A stretch of DNA of 55,834 nt from Candidatus Electryonea clarkiae (GCA_030765455.1 JAVCCM010000166.1:1-55834); one strand, 5' to 3'; counted from the stretch's first letter, positions 34,311 through 43,875 are shown. The notes: generated by a model not told the origin, from the letters alone. A program made the numbers and translations.

Positions 34311-35594
34311 TCAACCCAGCCATTTCAAAGGATCTTCGTTTTTTCTTTCGTGCCATATCTGAAAATGGAGACTGGGTGATCCCAGGTTGTTTGAATTGCC
34401 TACAGTGCCGAGTACTCGCCCCGGTTGAATTTTTTCGCCTTCGCTTACCCAGATATCACCGAGATGGGCATATACAGTATAGTATCCATTACCGTGTTCC
34501 ACCAACAATGTAGTGCCGAATCCTCTTAAGTATGTAATCCTGGTGCATGTGCCACCTTGAACAGCAACAACTTCATCTCCTTCTTTAGCGGAAATGTCGA
34601 TTCCCGGATTTTCTGTCAGGGTGCCGGTTATAGTGTTTCTTTCAAGGCCGTATCTTTTTAATATCTTTCCTTTTACAGGCCAGGGAAGCTCACCTTTTGC
34701 ATCCTTAAAAGAGCTGTAAGTGGGAATATCCCGGACAATTACCTCTGCGGATGACCGTGGTCCGACTTGAAATTCCTGAACAGTTCCACCGGTACGAAGG
34801 CGTTCAAGCGATGCTACCCACTCTTGTACTTTATCAGCAGATTTTTCCCTCGCTTCAATCAGTGACAATACTGCATCTCGATTATTCCTGATTTCATCAA
34901 GTAATCCGGCTATCTCATCCCTGTCTGTTTCGAGGCGAGTGTATTCATCTTTTGCTTCAACAATCAGGTTTTCAGACCTGGCAAGGGCAGCTTCTTTTTT
35001 ATCACGTGCTGTAGTCAATTCTTCGACTGACTTTTCAAATGTTCTTGATAATCGAGCACGCTGGGCTTTCGCCTCACGAAATGACAGCAGGTTCTTACGG
35101 TCTCTTTCATTTATTCTGCGTATATAAATTCGTCGTCGAAACCAGTCACCGGGATTATTTGCTGCAAGCAGAAAACGCATAGATTCCCGTCCGCCATGTT
35201 TATATACAAAAACGGTTCTTCGTCGAATAAGATCTTCCAAAGCCTCAATATCCTGATTTATGCTGTGTAGATCAGCATAAGCCATTGATTTTCTTCGCTT
35301 AGCCTTGCCAATGTCCTGCTCAAAACGTTTTATTGCTTTGCGTTCATCATAAATCTGCGATTCAAGCTCATTGACAAGTCGTTGGCGAGTTGAAATTTGC
35401 TGACCGAGTGTCTCAACCTGGTTGACAAAACTTTTCTCGTCTTTTTGAATATTTTGCAGTACTGTGGCAAGACTGTCAATTTCATGGCGAATTCGACTCA
35501 ACTTTGCTTGTTGTGTCTCAGCTGCAGATGAAGAGAGTATACATCCAAGTAGAATAAATAGGGTTGAAGCAATGTATTTATAATAATTCATCAT
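34311..35594 (-). CDS. EnvC-like coiled-coil protein with degenerate M23 (LytM) domain
   Basis: About 427 residues from ATG 35594; the frame is open 25 codons further up but a signal peptide follows this start (YIASTLFILLGCILSSSA). A lipobox-like LLGC could make it a lipoprotein. Residues about 30-270 are long coiled coils; the C-terminal 130 form a LytM/M23 domain. Two of the zinc-site segments remain (VYAHL and SLHFQIW), but the first, normally HxGxD, reads NPGIDI, so the first histidine ligand is missing. This is the pattern of EnvC-type activators of cell-wall amidases, not active endopeptidases. The predicted role is septal peptidoglycan splitting in the periplasm. It lies upstream of holB on the same strand. 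Confidence 0.85.
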   Translation of the reverse strand: MMNYYKYIASTLFILLGCILSSSAAETQQAKLSRIRHEIDSLATVLQNIQKDEKSFVNQVETLGQQISTRQRLVNELESQIYDERKAIKRFEQDIGKAKRRKSMAYADLHSINQDIEALEDLIRRRTVFVYKHGGRESMRFLLAANNPGDWFRRRIYIRRINERDRKNLLSFREAKAQRARLSRTFEKSVEELTTARDKKEAALARSENLIVEAKDEYTRLETDRDEIAGLLDEIRNNRDAVLSLIEAREKSADKVQEWVASLERLRTGGTVQEFQVGPRSSAEVIVRDIPTYSSFKDAKGELPWPVKGKILKRYGLERNTITGTLTENPGIDISAKEGDEVVAVQGGTCTRITYLRGFGTTLLVEHGNGYYTVYAHLGDIWVSEGEKIQPGRVLGTVGNSNNLGSPSLHFQIWHERKNEDPLKWLG

Positions 35595-35812
35595 TAATGT
35601 GTTTCCTGGAACTTGAAGTACCGAAAAGTACATTTCACTCGCAAAATCTGCAAGGGCAAGATACAACATTGTAAAACCGGAAAAAGATTAGTAATTTATA
35701 CATATGAATCAACAGCAGCCCGGATTTTTTTTGCCACAGCGCAGTGAATCCTGTCAAATTTAATCTGGTTCATCCTTGAAATATTTAATAATATCAATGT
35801 GCAGGTCATGAT

Positions 35813-37831
35813 ATGAGAAAATTCTACTTTTTCCTCTTGATGGTAATCTTTCTATCTTCCTTCCTGATGATTTCATCTGTACAGGCATGCCCCGGATTGG
35901 GTGCTGCTTTTGAGTTGAATCAAAAGCACCCATTCCATCCTCAACCGAAATATGTTTTTGGATCAGGGGAACTTGATGCTGACAGTTCGCATAGTTACGA
36001 TGCAATTACCCTGCGCGCGACATTCGTTCCGGATTTGGAAGAGAGAACGTTTGAGGCGGAAGTTACAATAAATGCTGTGATTCTTGAAGAAGATATTGAA
36101 TCCATACCTGTCAATCTTGATACCTGTACTGTAGAAGATGTGTTTATTAACGGCGAAACGGTAGAGTTTAATCATGTTGACGACATTATTTCAATTTCGT
36201 TACCGGATAGTATTATTGTTAATGATCTGATAGAAATCCGTATCATCTATTCCGGACCATTACTGACCAATCTGGTTTTTGGGGGTATGGTTTATCATCA
36301 GGCTTCAAATGTTCTTTTAACCTTTGGTGAGCCGTTTGAAACACGCTATTGGCTTGCTTGCTATGATCTTCCTTTTGATAAACTGGATACTACTTCCATT
36401 TCGGTTTTGATGCCGGACAGTTTTAAAGTGGTCTCTAATGGTTACCTAGTCTCGGAAGAGCAGGAGGGTGACAATATCCTCACAACCTGGGAGAATACCG
36501 ACCCAATTGCGACTTACCTGATCAGTATTGCTGCGCATCCTTATATAAAAATCGAAAGTGGCAACTTTGGTGAAAACGAAATTCCGGTCAATTTTTGGGC
36601 TTATCGGGAAGATTCTTCGATGGCGGCTTACGAGTTTGGCAGAACCGGGGAGATGATAGATCATTTCGAATCACTTTTCGGAACCTATCCTTTTAATAAA
36701 TATGATCAGGCGATGGCTCCCATTTTTAATGGATGGGGGGCGATGGAACATCAAACCTGCACTACTTATGGAGACAGGCTTGTAAGCTACTATGGCGGTC
36801 GCACCTTCGAAACCGTTGTGGCGCATGAACTCGGTCATATGTGGTGGGGTGACATGGTAAGCCCAATAACGTTCGCTCATATGTGGTTAAACGAAGGATT
36901 TGCTACATATACCGAAACTCTCTGGCTGGAATATCTCGGGGATGATGAGATCACCAGGACACATATGCGACGCAACCGAGATATTTATTTCCAGGAAGAC
37001 TCCGAACGCCTGCGATACCCCACTTTTAATCCACCTCCAGGGTATCAATTCGGCAGGGCGATTTATCAGAAGGGAGCATGGGTGCTTCACATGCTGCGCT
37101 GGCTGGTCGGAGATGAGGATTTCTTTGAAGGCTTGACACTGTATGGTCAGACTTACCGTTACGGAAATGCTGCTACCGATGATTTCAAACAGGTGATTGA
37201 GGAGGTGTCCGGACAGGATCTTGAGGATTTCTTCGATCAATGGATATACCAGGCAGGATATCCAATTTACAACTTCCGTAACTTTCGCACCTCAGGAAAC
37301 GCAAATGATGGTTACACTGCCATGCTTGATCTTGAACAGACCCAACAGAACGCTCCCATATTCACAACATCACTCCCTATTCGGGTTTTTGGTAACGGGG
37401 GTGATTTGATTGCTCAGGTTGAAGTAGCTGATCAACAAACACAAACCTTGAGGATCGAAGGTCTGGATTTTGAACCTTCCTCTTACGAATTCGACCCTGA
37501 CCGTTGGATGTTATGCCGTTACTACCCCAACAGTGTCGATGAAAGATTCAGCATCCTCGTACCGAACGATTTTCGCGTAACCCCCGCCTGGCCCAATCCT
37601 TTCAACGGAGCCACACGTTTTAACATTCACACACCCGGAACGGGTCAACTGAATGTTGAAGTGTTCGATATCCTGGGAAGACGGGTAGCCCGTCTCGCTG
37701 ACGGTATTGTATTCGGAGGAGTAATCCCGCTAACCTGGCAGCCTGAAAGAAACCTTTCTGCCGGAACTTATATTATCAGTATATCAGCACCCGGCGGGCA
37801 TGAAGAGAAAAGAGTGTTACTTGTAAAGTAG
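35813..37831 (+). CDS. M1-family zinc aminopeptidase with type IX sorting domain
   Basis: 672 residues, signal peptide FFLLMVIFLSSFLMISSVQA. The catalytic zinc motif is complete: HELGH at 338-342 and the third ligand Glu361 in WLNEGFATYTE, giving HExxH-x18-E. The substrate-binding GxMEN motif appears as GAMEH (309-313), with His for the usual Asn. It has the usual N-terminal beta saddle and catalytic domain but lacks the long C-terminal helical domain of M1 enzymes. It ends in a sorting domain (WPNPFNGATRFNI to EKRVLLVK). It probably trims N-terminal residues from peptides outside the cell, working with the secreted proteases. Divergent from the EnvC-like gene. Confidence 0.92.
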   Translation: MRKFYFFLLMVIFLSSFLMISSVQACPGLGAAFELNQKHPFHPQPKYVFGSGELDADSSHSYDAITLRATFVPDLEERTFEAEVTINAVILEEDIESIPVNLDTCTVEDVFINGETVEFNHVDDIISISLPDSIIVNDLIEIRIIYSGPLLTNLVFGGMVYHQASNVLLTFGEPFETRYWLACYDLPFDKLDTTSISVLMPDSFKVVSNGYLVSEEQEGDNILTTWENTDPIATYLISIAAHPYIKIESGNFGENEIPVNFWAYREDSSMAAYEFGRTGEMIDHFESLFGTYPFNKYDQAMAPIFNGWGAMEHQTCTTYGDRLVSYYGGRTFETVVAHELGHMWWGDMVSPITFAHMWLNEGFATYTETLWLEYLGDDEITRTHMRRNRDIYFQEDSERLRYPTFNPPPGYQFGRAIYQKGAWVLHMLRWLVGDEDFFEGLTLYGQTYRYGNAATDDFKQVIEEVSGQDLEDFFDQWIYQAGYPIYNFRNFRTSGNANDGYTAMLDLEQTQQNAPIFTTSLPIRVFGNGGDLIAQVEVADQQTQTLRIEGLDFEPSSYEFDPDRWMLCRYYPNSVDERFSILVPNDFRVTPAWPNPFNGATRFNIHTPGTGQLNVEVFDILGRRVARLADGIVFGGVIPLTWQPERNLSAGTYIISISAPGGHEEKRVLLVK

Positions 37832-38064
37832 AACAAATGCTTAGGAGCGTCCTGTCGTTCCCGGATTTATATTGACAGGATTTTCGAGCTTCGAGAAAAT
37901 TCTGCGTATAATTTCCTGAACTTCGATTTCACCTTCCAGTGTCTTCTTGTACTTTCTCATGTGTAAATAGAATATTTCTAATCACGCTCAAAAATAGTAC
38001 CGTACAAATTAGAGGATCAGGATTATTCTGGATATTGAAGTTCAGATTAATAAATCCTCTTGCT

Positions 38065-38292
38065 TCACCTCCTTCGATAATAATCAATGGATTCTGATGG
38101 CTTAGTCTTATTTTTATTTTTTTTCAACAAATTGCGCGCCCAGGAGAATTCAGTTGCCAGGATGGCTATTCCAACTGCAATAAAAAGGAATCCGGGACCG
38201 GGAAAGATGAGCAGGGGGATACCAACAAGTATAAATATCAGTCCCGCAAAGGTGATTATTGATTTTACTATTTTTCTGATTGATAATTTCAT
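38065..38292 (-). CDS. PGPGW-family small membrane protein
   Basis: 75 residues with two hydrophobic segments around the family signature PGPGFLFIAVGIAILATEF-SWAR, where the final Trp-Ala-Arg is typical. The function of this family is unknown; members are small inner-membrane proteins found across bacteria. The C-terminal tail is lysine-rich (KKNKNKTKPSES). GGAG lies about 10 nt before ATG 38292. It stands alone between the aminopeptidase and the purine phosphorylase genes. Confidence 0.85.
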   Translation of the reverse strand: MKLSIRKIVKSIITFAGLIFILVGIPLLIFPGPGFLFIAVGIAILATEFSWARNLLKKNKNKTKPSESIDYYRRR

Positions 38293-38349
38293 TGCTATTA
38301 CACTCCAATGGTAGAGTACTGATAGTCCATAATAACATCATTATAGAAC

Positions 38350-38380
38350 AATAAAATTCCGCTGGACACAGCCAACGGAA
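38350..38380 (-). terminator. Rho-independent terminator of the purine phosphorylase gene
   Basis: On the minus strand TTCCGTTGG and CCAGCGGAA pair over 9 bp with one G-U around a 6-nt loop (38357-38365 with 38372-38380), then TTTTATT follows. It lies about 20 nt after the stop of the gene at 38401. Confidence 0.85.
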
Positions 38381-38400
38381 GCATATTTCGATTTGTGTTG

Positions 38401-39231
38401 TTAAGAAGTGCTTGAAATTTCAGTTACAGCCGCACGCAGTAACCTCCTGAACTTCGATTCTACTTGCCCTGCAATTTCGGTCACTTCCTCATGAGTTAAT
38501 GGAGCTTTAGATATTCCGGTAGCCATATTAGTTATGCATGATATTCCGCAGGCGGGTAACTTGAGCCTGGCAGCAGTAATTACTTCAGGAGCAGTTGACA
38601 TACAGGTAGCGGAAACGCCGGTCATTTTCATCATTTTTATTTCAGAAGCGGTCTCGTAAGTAGGTCCGGAGGAGACGCCTAAAATTCCCTCTTTTAACTT
38701 AATATCCTGTTTCTTCGCTGCCCGGTGCAGAGCTGCAATCAGGTTGGGATCATAGGCATTCGTCATATCCGGAAAACGGTCAAATCCCCAGTTCTGTCCA
38801 ATAAGTGGATTGATACCCATCAGGTTAATATGATCCGTAATAGCCATCAGGTCTCCCGGCTCGAGGTGATCGCCGATACCACCGGCAGCATTTGTCACGA
38901 CCAGTGTTTTTGCTCCCAGGGCTGCTGCAAGTCGCACAGGGACAACGACCTTTGATATGGGATATCCTTCGTAGTAATGAACTCTTCCCTGGATAATTAT
39001 CACCGAGACTCCATCTATCTCACCGGCAATAAGCCTTCCTGCATGACCTGTAACAGTACTGATCGGGTAGCCGGGAATCAGTTCGGTAGGGATAATAACC
39101 GGATCGTTCACTTCTTCAGCAAAAGAACCCAGTCCGCTACCGAGAATTAGGGCAATCTCAGGTTCAGTCTCAACTCGATCAGTGACATATTCTAACGCAG
39201 ATTTGATTTCAGGATCGTTTGTTTTACGCAT
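38401..39231 (-). CDS. punA: Purine-nucleoside phosphorylase (trimeric, PNP/MTAP class)
   Basis: 276 residues, usual length for the trimeric class. Signatures are ILGSGLGSFAEEV (phosphate loop), the histidine in TGHAGRLIAGEIDG, QGRVHYYEGY, VTNAAGGI and the loop with CMSTAPEVITAARLKLPACG then TNMATGIS. It cleaves guanosine/inosine with phosphate to the free base and ribose 1-phosphate, feeding hypoxanthine to hpt (23731). It starts at ATG 39231; a strong terminator follows. The 65-nt gap to the gene upstream on the same strand (39297) would allow co-transcription. Confidence 0.93.
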   Translation of the reverse strand: MRKTNDPEIKSALEYVTDRVETEPEIALILGSGLGSFAEEVNDPVIIPTELIPGYPISTVTGHAGRLIAGEIDGVSVIIIQGRVHYYEGYPISKVVVPVRLAAALGAKTLVVTNAAGGIGDHLEPGDLMAITDHINLMGINPLIGQNWGFDRFPDMTNAYDPNLIAALHRAAKKQDIKLKEGILGVSSGPTYETASEIKMMKMTGVSATCMSTAPEVITAARLKLPACGISCITNMATGISKAPLTHEEVTEIAGQVESKFRRLLRAAVTEISSTS

Positions 39232-39296
39232 GATTTCAGCATTTCTAAAAGTTAAAAATCGAAATTTCCGGATGACGCTATGGAATCACTCCTATT

Positions 39297-40730
39297 TTAC
39301 ATCCACCCTTCTTTTGATATCCTGCTGAGTAAATCTGCTTTCACCCAACTGACATCTCTCTGGTGTGTACGAACCTGTTTCACAGCATCAATACCGACCT
39401 TTTGCAGTGCATATTTCGATTCCATGAACCTTTCAAGAACTACATAAGTTATAAATCCAATCGGCAACGCTGCAATTATACCTAAAAAAGCCAAAAAGAT
39501 AGGTGTTCCACTTAAACTCAGAGTAAGGATGATTATTAGTGATAGACCGCTCCAGACAATACCCGCTATTTTCTTCATTTTGCTTTGAACGATACCCACT
39601 TGATCAGATATGTATTGATTGTAGTCAGAGATTTCATACCTGCGATCAATCGCGAGGTCCTCCAATCCCTCAACAACCGAGTCCGGATATGCAGGAATAT
39701 AATATTTCATTTTATCAAGTATGGTTTCCCTGTATCTGCTAAGGCAGCCATCGTTCTTTATTGATTTTTCCATTTTTACAATATTTTCAATATCCATCTT
39801 GATTGAATTTTCACTTTCGTGCAAGCCATAAATTCTTACAATTCTTGATATATCCTTAATTTTTACGAAGAGAGCAGTTGCATGATCATGCCATTCGTCA
39901 TTCATTTTTATGAATTTATCCTGTATTTCTTTTCTTATATTCTTGAAACCCTGGTCAACCAGGGTAAGTGCCAGATATTCAGGGTTTGTAGCTAACGCAG
40001 TTTCAAGGGAATAAAGTGCTTCTTTAGATTGTGAATTCAATGCGTAATTTCGTGCAATCAAATAATTTATACTTGGTGTGTCTGCTTCAAGAGTAAATAA
40101 TCGTTTCAATGTTCGACATGCGCTGGCATAGTTGTGGTTAGATTCATGAGCCATTGCAATCAATTCCAGGAGCAGTAGGCGGAAATGGACAGAATGTTCA
40201 TGTCTTAAGGAGTGAAAAGCCTGCTCGAAGATACGTATAGCTTCCGTATAATCCTTTCGTATGACGAGCATTCCATGCCCATATACAAGGAGAGCGGGGA
40301 AGTGAAGCCGGTCTTTAGCTATTATTTGTTTCAGAATATTCATTCCTGTATCATGGTCACCACGTTCGCACGCTGATTCACCAATTTTATACATTTGAAT
40401 ATTCTCTTCTGAATTTAGAAAACAAATGTCATCGTATGCCTTGGAAAGACGATCCAGGTCGAAACGTAGCAGCGCTCGATCAGGTGGCATAAAATCCAAC
40501 AGTGAAATAACCTGTTGTAAAGGCAGGTTTTCAAGGTTGCCGGCAGTTTCAAAGAATTTCTTTTGTTTCTCCTGGAATGATTTTGCTACAAAAAGCAGTT
40601 CTTCAGTCAATGCAGGCGAGATTTCCTGCAATGTTGATGAGGTAACTTCTAATGAACGCACAAGTGTAAATACTTTCTTGCGATAGTTCTGTCGAAGCCG
40701 GTTCTGAATTCTTTTTGTATGTTCTTCCAT
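39297..40730 (-). CDS. TPR-like protein with C-terminal transmembrane hairpin, unknown
   Basis: 477 residues. The N-terminal 110 are helical and charged. Residues about 110-265 contain tetratricopeptide-like repeats (KIGESACERGDHDTGMNIL, YGHGMLVIRKDYTEAIRIFE, ARNYALNSQSKEALYSLETA). Two hydrophobic segments come at about 390-435 (IAGIVWSGLSLIIILTLSLS and FLAFLGIIAALPIGFITYVV), then a short cytoplasmic-like tail. There is no signal peptide, so it would be a C-terminally anchored scaffold with the TPR part in the cytoplasm. I do not recognise a named family. It shares its strand with the phosphorylase gene downstream. Confidence 0.75.
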   Translation of the reverse strand: MEEHTKRIQNRLRQNYRKKVFTLVRSLEVTSSTLQEISPALTEELLFVAKSFQEKQKKFFETAGNLENLPLQQVISLLDFMPPDRALLRFDLDRLSKAYDDICFLNSEENIQMYKIGESACERGDHDTGMNILKQIIAKDRLHFPALLVYGHGMLVIRKDYTEAIRIFEQAFHSLRHEHSVHFRLLLLELIAMAHESNHNYASACRTLKRLFTLEADTPSINYLIARNYALNSQSKEALYSLETALATNPEYLALTLVDQGFKNIRKEIQDKFIKMNDEWHDHATALFVKIKDISRIVRIYGLHESENSIKMDIENIVKMEKSIKNDGCLSRYRETILDKMKYYIPAYPDSVVEGLEDLAIDRRYEISDYNQYISDQVGIVQSKMKKIAGIVWSGLSLIIILTLSLSGTPIFLAFLGIIAALPIGFITYVVLERFMESKYALQKVGIDAVKQVRTHQRDVSWVKADLLSRISKEGWM

Positions 40731-41360
40731 GATTTCCGGTTAATTAAGAAAGTTCTTTATAGTTGATGAATATTCTTCGTGATACACATGTACGGTCGAA
40801 ACTACTAATTTCTGAAAAGTTATTGGTCACTCTTCTTTTATCGGAATAAATTGTAAACTCTTTGACATTCATTCAATTATAAAAATTACATCGAAACAAA
40901 ATAGTAAAGTAATATCCATCATAAGTAGGTGATATTATCCAGAAAATTACATTATGTCTCAGGTTTTCTTTTGTCCTTTCAGGGCTTGACGGCATATTCT
41001 ATATTACATCCGGAGTTTACATCCCAGGGCTGATGATATCGATTCAAGCGTTTTGCATAAAAACAATAACTGGTTTTTCAGCGGATTTGCACGAGGCTCA
41101 ATCTGCCATTCTCTCTACTATTATGTTCGCGGCGTTGCCTGTGATTATATTTGTCGAAAGAATTGTGCCGTGCAACAAAATTCATATTTAGAATTTAGAT
41201 TTACCAGATTGATAATTCCACTCCTTAAATGGATTCTATGAGAGAAGATATTTATTTCAACAGCATCCCATGATGAGTTGGATCATCTAAAATAAGATAA
41301 ATAGGTAAACTACTATTCAAATTCAATAAGTAGTCCAAAAAACGTTGATAAGGTTACAAC
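40731..41360. other. Long intergenic region with a degraded repeat-like segment
   Basis: This 630-nt gap separates the TPR gene and the copper genes, which diverge, so it should hold both promoters. At about 40968-41045 the words CCTTTCAGGGCTTGACGGC, ACATCCGGAGTTTACATCCC and GGGCTGATGATATCGATTC resemble the intergenic repeat class seen at 31390-31576. A frame of about 88 codons (40927-41191) crosses this stretch and ends in a hydrophobic tail (STIMFAALPVIIFVERI); it has no good start and is more likely part of the repeat or a gene remnant than a working gene. Confidence 0.4.
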
Positions 41361-41567
41361 ATGGAAAACAATAAAGTGATTCTTCCGGATATTTCTTGCG
41401 GTCATTGTCTTTCAACGGTTCAGAGAGAGCTTACTGAAATGGAAGGAATCCAATCAGTTACTGGAGATGTGGAATCCAAGGTAGTGGAAATTATCTGGTC
41501 TGCACCAGCTACCTGGTCGGGAATAATCAGTCTGCTTGAAGAAATTGGCTATCCACCGAAATCCTGA
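41361..41567 (+). CDS. copZ: Heavy-metal-associated domain copper chaperone, CopZ-like
   Basis: 68 residues, a single HMA ferredoxin-like domain. The metal-binding site is SCGHC (CxxC), followed by the usual LTEMEGIQSVTGDVESK strand-helix pattern. It is expected to bind Cu(I) in the cytoplasm and hand it to the copper ATPase encoded 20 nt downstream. It starts at ATG 41361 with AAGG about 7 nt upstream. The metal-site Met that often precedes CxxC is Ile-Ser here, which is a small deviation. Confidence 0.85.
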   Translation: MENNKVILPDISCGHCLSTVQRELTEMEGIQSVTGDVESKVVEIIWSAPATWSGIISLLEEIGYPPKS

Positions 41568-41587
41568 AGGAACTTCGTGAAAATCAC

Positions 41588-43837
41588 ATGTCTGAACTGC
41601 AAATAACTCTTCCAGTCATTGGTATGACCTGCGCAAACTGCTCAAGAGCGGTGGAGCGCACCTTGCAGAAACGAGTCCCCGGAGTTTTGGAGGCTAACGT
41701 AAACCTTGCTGCTGAAACAGTTTTTGTGCGGTTTGATTCAGCAATATCCGAGCTACCTGATTTGGCGGAGGTGGTAGATAAGGCGGGATACAGACTAATT
41801 ATACCGGAAGATAGTGAAAACATAGATGATGCCGAGTCTGAGGCGCGCCTTAAAGACCTGAATTACCAAAAAAGAACATTTTTAGTCGGACTACTTTTTA
41901 CATTTCCGCTTTTTGTTCTCAGCATGTCTCGTGATTTCAGCCTCCTTGGGGATTGGAGTGCAAATATATGGTTTAGCTGGTTGCTTTTCCTGTTGGCTAC
42001 TCCAGTACAGTTTTATACAGGGTCAGGATATTACGTCGGAGGCTGGAAAAGCCTGAGAAACGGTAGCGCTAATATGGACGTCCTTGTAGCCCTGGGTTCC
42101 AGCACAGCCTATTTCTACTCATTAATCATCCTGATAATCTCACCATCCGCGGGACATCTCTATTTTGAAACATCAGCAGTGATAATCACCCTGATCAAAT
42201 TAGGAAAATTGCTTGAATCCCGAGCGAAAGGGCAGACGTCAAACGCCCTTCGAAAATTGATGAACCTTTCACCTGATGAAGCCCATATTATTGATGAAAA
42301 CGGAAAAGAGCATATTATTCCAACAAGCCGGATTCGTCAAGGTGATTTGATCCTGGTACGTCCAGGCGAAAGAATACCGGTTGACGGCATCATTGAGCAG
42401 GGCAGCAGTTCAATTGATGAAAGTATGTTTACAGGTGAATCAATCCCGGTTGACAAGAATGAAGATAACGAAGTTTTTGGCGCTACTCTGAATATCCAGG
42501 GTTTGCTTCATATTCGAGCTACTGATGTGGGTGCTGATTCAGCTTTATCGAGAATAATCAATCTTGTTCGCAAAGCCCAGGGAAGCAAAGCGCCAATTCA
42601 AAGACTTGCCGATAAAGTCAGCTCAATATTTGTCCCGGCAATAATCGTGATTGCATTAATAACTTTTATCTCATGGTGGCTGCTAAGCGGTAATTTGACC
42701 CAGGGTTTGATACGAATGGTTACAGTTCTTGTGGTAGCCTGCCCATGTGCGCTGGGGCTTGCAACCCCAACCGCTATTATGGCAGGAATGGGACAGGGTG
42801 CATTGCTTGGGATATTATTCAAGGATGCGGCAGTCCTCGAAACCGCAAGTCGTATTAAAACTGTAATTTTTGATAAGACCGGTACTGTTACGGAGGGAAA
42901 ACCAGTTCTTACTGACTGGATACCACTTGATGATACAGACGGTATCCGGTTGCTTACGCTTGCAGCGAGTGCCGAATCCGGTTCTGAACATCCTATCGCA
43001 CGGGCTGTCGTTGAGGGCGCAAAGAAATATCAGGTTGAGGCAAAGATTCCAACTGAATTCGAAGCTTTCGCGGGAAATGGAATCAGAGCGGTTGTCAATG
43101 GTGTAAGCATAAGAGTCGGCAAGCCGGAATGGGTCGCTGCAGATTCTATAATTGATATTGAAACAGCTAAGAGAATTTTGGAATTGGAATCTGAGGGCAA
43201 AACAACTTTTGCCGTTTCAACTAGTGACAGGATTGAAGGGTTGTTAGCGGTTTCAGATCAAATAAAATCCGGAGCTAAAAAGACTATTGAAGAATTAAAT
43301 ACAAAGCATATTACCCCGATCCTCCTGACGGGCGATAATACCCGTTCGGCGAATGCTGTCGCTAATGAGATCGGAATCAGCGAGGTTTACGCCGGAGTAT
43401 TACCGGACAAAAAAGAAGAGATTGTTAAAAAATGTATGGATGATTCTGATGGAATTGTCTGTATGGTGGGTGATGGGATTAACGATGCCCCTGCCCTGGC
43501 AAGAGCTGATATCGGCATAGCGATAGGGGATGGCTCTGATATTGCGAAAGAAACGGCAGATGTTACCCTTGTCGGTGGAGATATTTCTGGAATACTACGT
43601 GCGATACAACTCAGTAGAGAGACAGTTCGGATTATTCGTCAGAATTTATTCTGGGCATTTTTCTATAATATTACTCTTATCCCGGTTGCTGCGGGTCTGT
43701 TTTTTTATGTCGCCTGGGCGCCGTTGGTGATCCGTCAATTCCATCCCGCCCTTGCTGCGGCTGCAATGGCATTCTCGAGTATCTCCGTGGTATTGAACAG
43801 CCTTCGTCTCTCCAAAGTGAAAATAAACACAGACTGA
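41588..43837 (+). CDS. copA: Copper-exporting P1B-type ATPase
   Basis: 749 residues. One N-terminal HMA domain with GMTCANC (12-18), then the P1B core: TGES actuator (282-285), the intramembrane CPC (385-387, VVACPCALGLATP), the phosphorylation site DKTGT (Asp429), the SEHPIARAV nucleotide-domain His-Pro motif and the hinge GDGINDAPALARADIGIA. This is the Cu(I)-exporting subgroup. It pumps cytoplasmic copper across the inner membrane using ATP. It forms an operon with the chaperone gene just upstream. No copper regulator (CsoR, CueR) is in the window. Confidence 0.95.
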   Translation: MSELQITLPVIGMTCANCSRAVERTLQKRVPGVLEANVNLAAETVFVRFDSAISELPDLAEVVDKAGYRLIIPEDSENIDDAESEARLKDLNYQKRTFLVGLLFTFPLFVLSMSRDFSLLGDWSANIWFSWLLFLLATPVQFYTGSGYYVGGWKSLRNGSANMDVLVALGSSTAYFYSLIILIISPSAGHLYFETSAVIITLIKLGKLLESRAKGQTSNALRKLMNLSPDEAHIIDENGKEHIIPTSRIRQGDLILVRPGERIPVDGIIEQGSSSIDESMFTGESIPVDKNEDNEVFGATLNIQGLLHIRATDVGADSALSRIINLVRKAQGSKAPIQRLADKVSSIFVPAIIVIALITFISWWLLSGNLTQGLIRMVTVLVVACPCALGLATPTAIMAGMGQGALLGILFKDAAVLETASRIKTVIFDKTGTVTEGKPVLTDWIPLDDTDGIRLLTLAASAESGSEHPIARAVVEGAKKYQVEAKIPTEFEAFAGNGIRAVVNGVSIRVGKPEWVAADSIIDIETAKRILELESEGKTTFAVSTSDRIEGLLAVSDQIKSGAKKTIEELNTKHITPILLTGDNTRSANAVANEIGISEVYAGVLPDKKEEIVKKCMDDSDGIVCMVGDGINDAPALARADIGIAIGDGSDIAKETADVTLVGGDISGILRAIQLSRETVRIIRQNLFWAFFYNITLIPVAAGLFFYVAWAPLVIRQFHPALAAAAMAFSSISVVLNSLRLSKVKINTD

Positions 43838-43854
43838 ATGACCTATTATAATTT

Positions 43855-43875
43855 CCTGGATAGAAGTTATCCAGG
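43855..43875 (+). terminator. Possible terminator hairpin after copA
   Basis: CCTGGATA and TATCCAGG form a perfect 8-bp stem with a 5-nt loop, 17 nt after the copA stop. The T-rich tract (TATTTTTTC) begins only about 20 nt later, so intrinsic termination is possible but not certain. Confidence 0.4.

Noticed and set aside
40927..41191. Tail of a sugar ABC transporter permease
   Set aside because: The hydrophobic end (FAALPVIIF) gave a weak impression of a permease C terminus, but there is no EAA motif, no upstream gene body, and repeat-like words cover the stretch.
41053..41241. 62-codon frame in the copper-gene upstream region
   Set aside because: Runs through a degraded repeat-like region, lacks a ribosome site, and is not similar to anything recognised.
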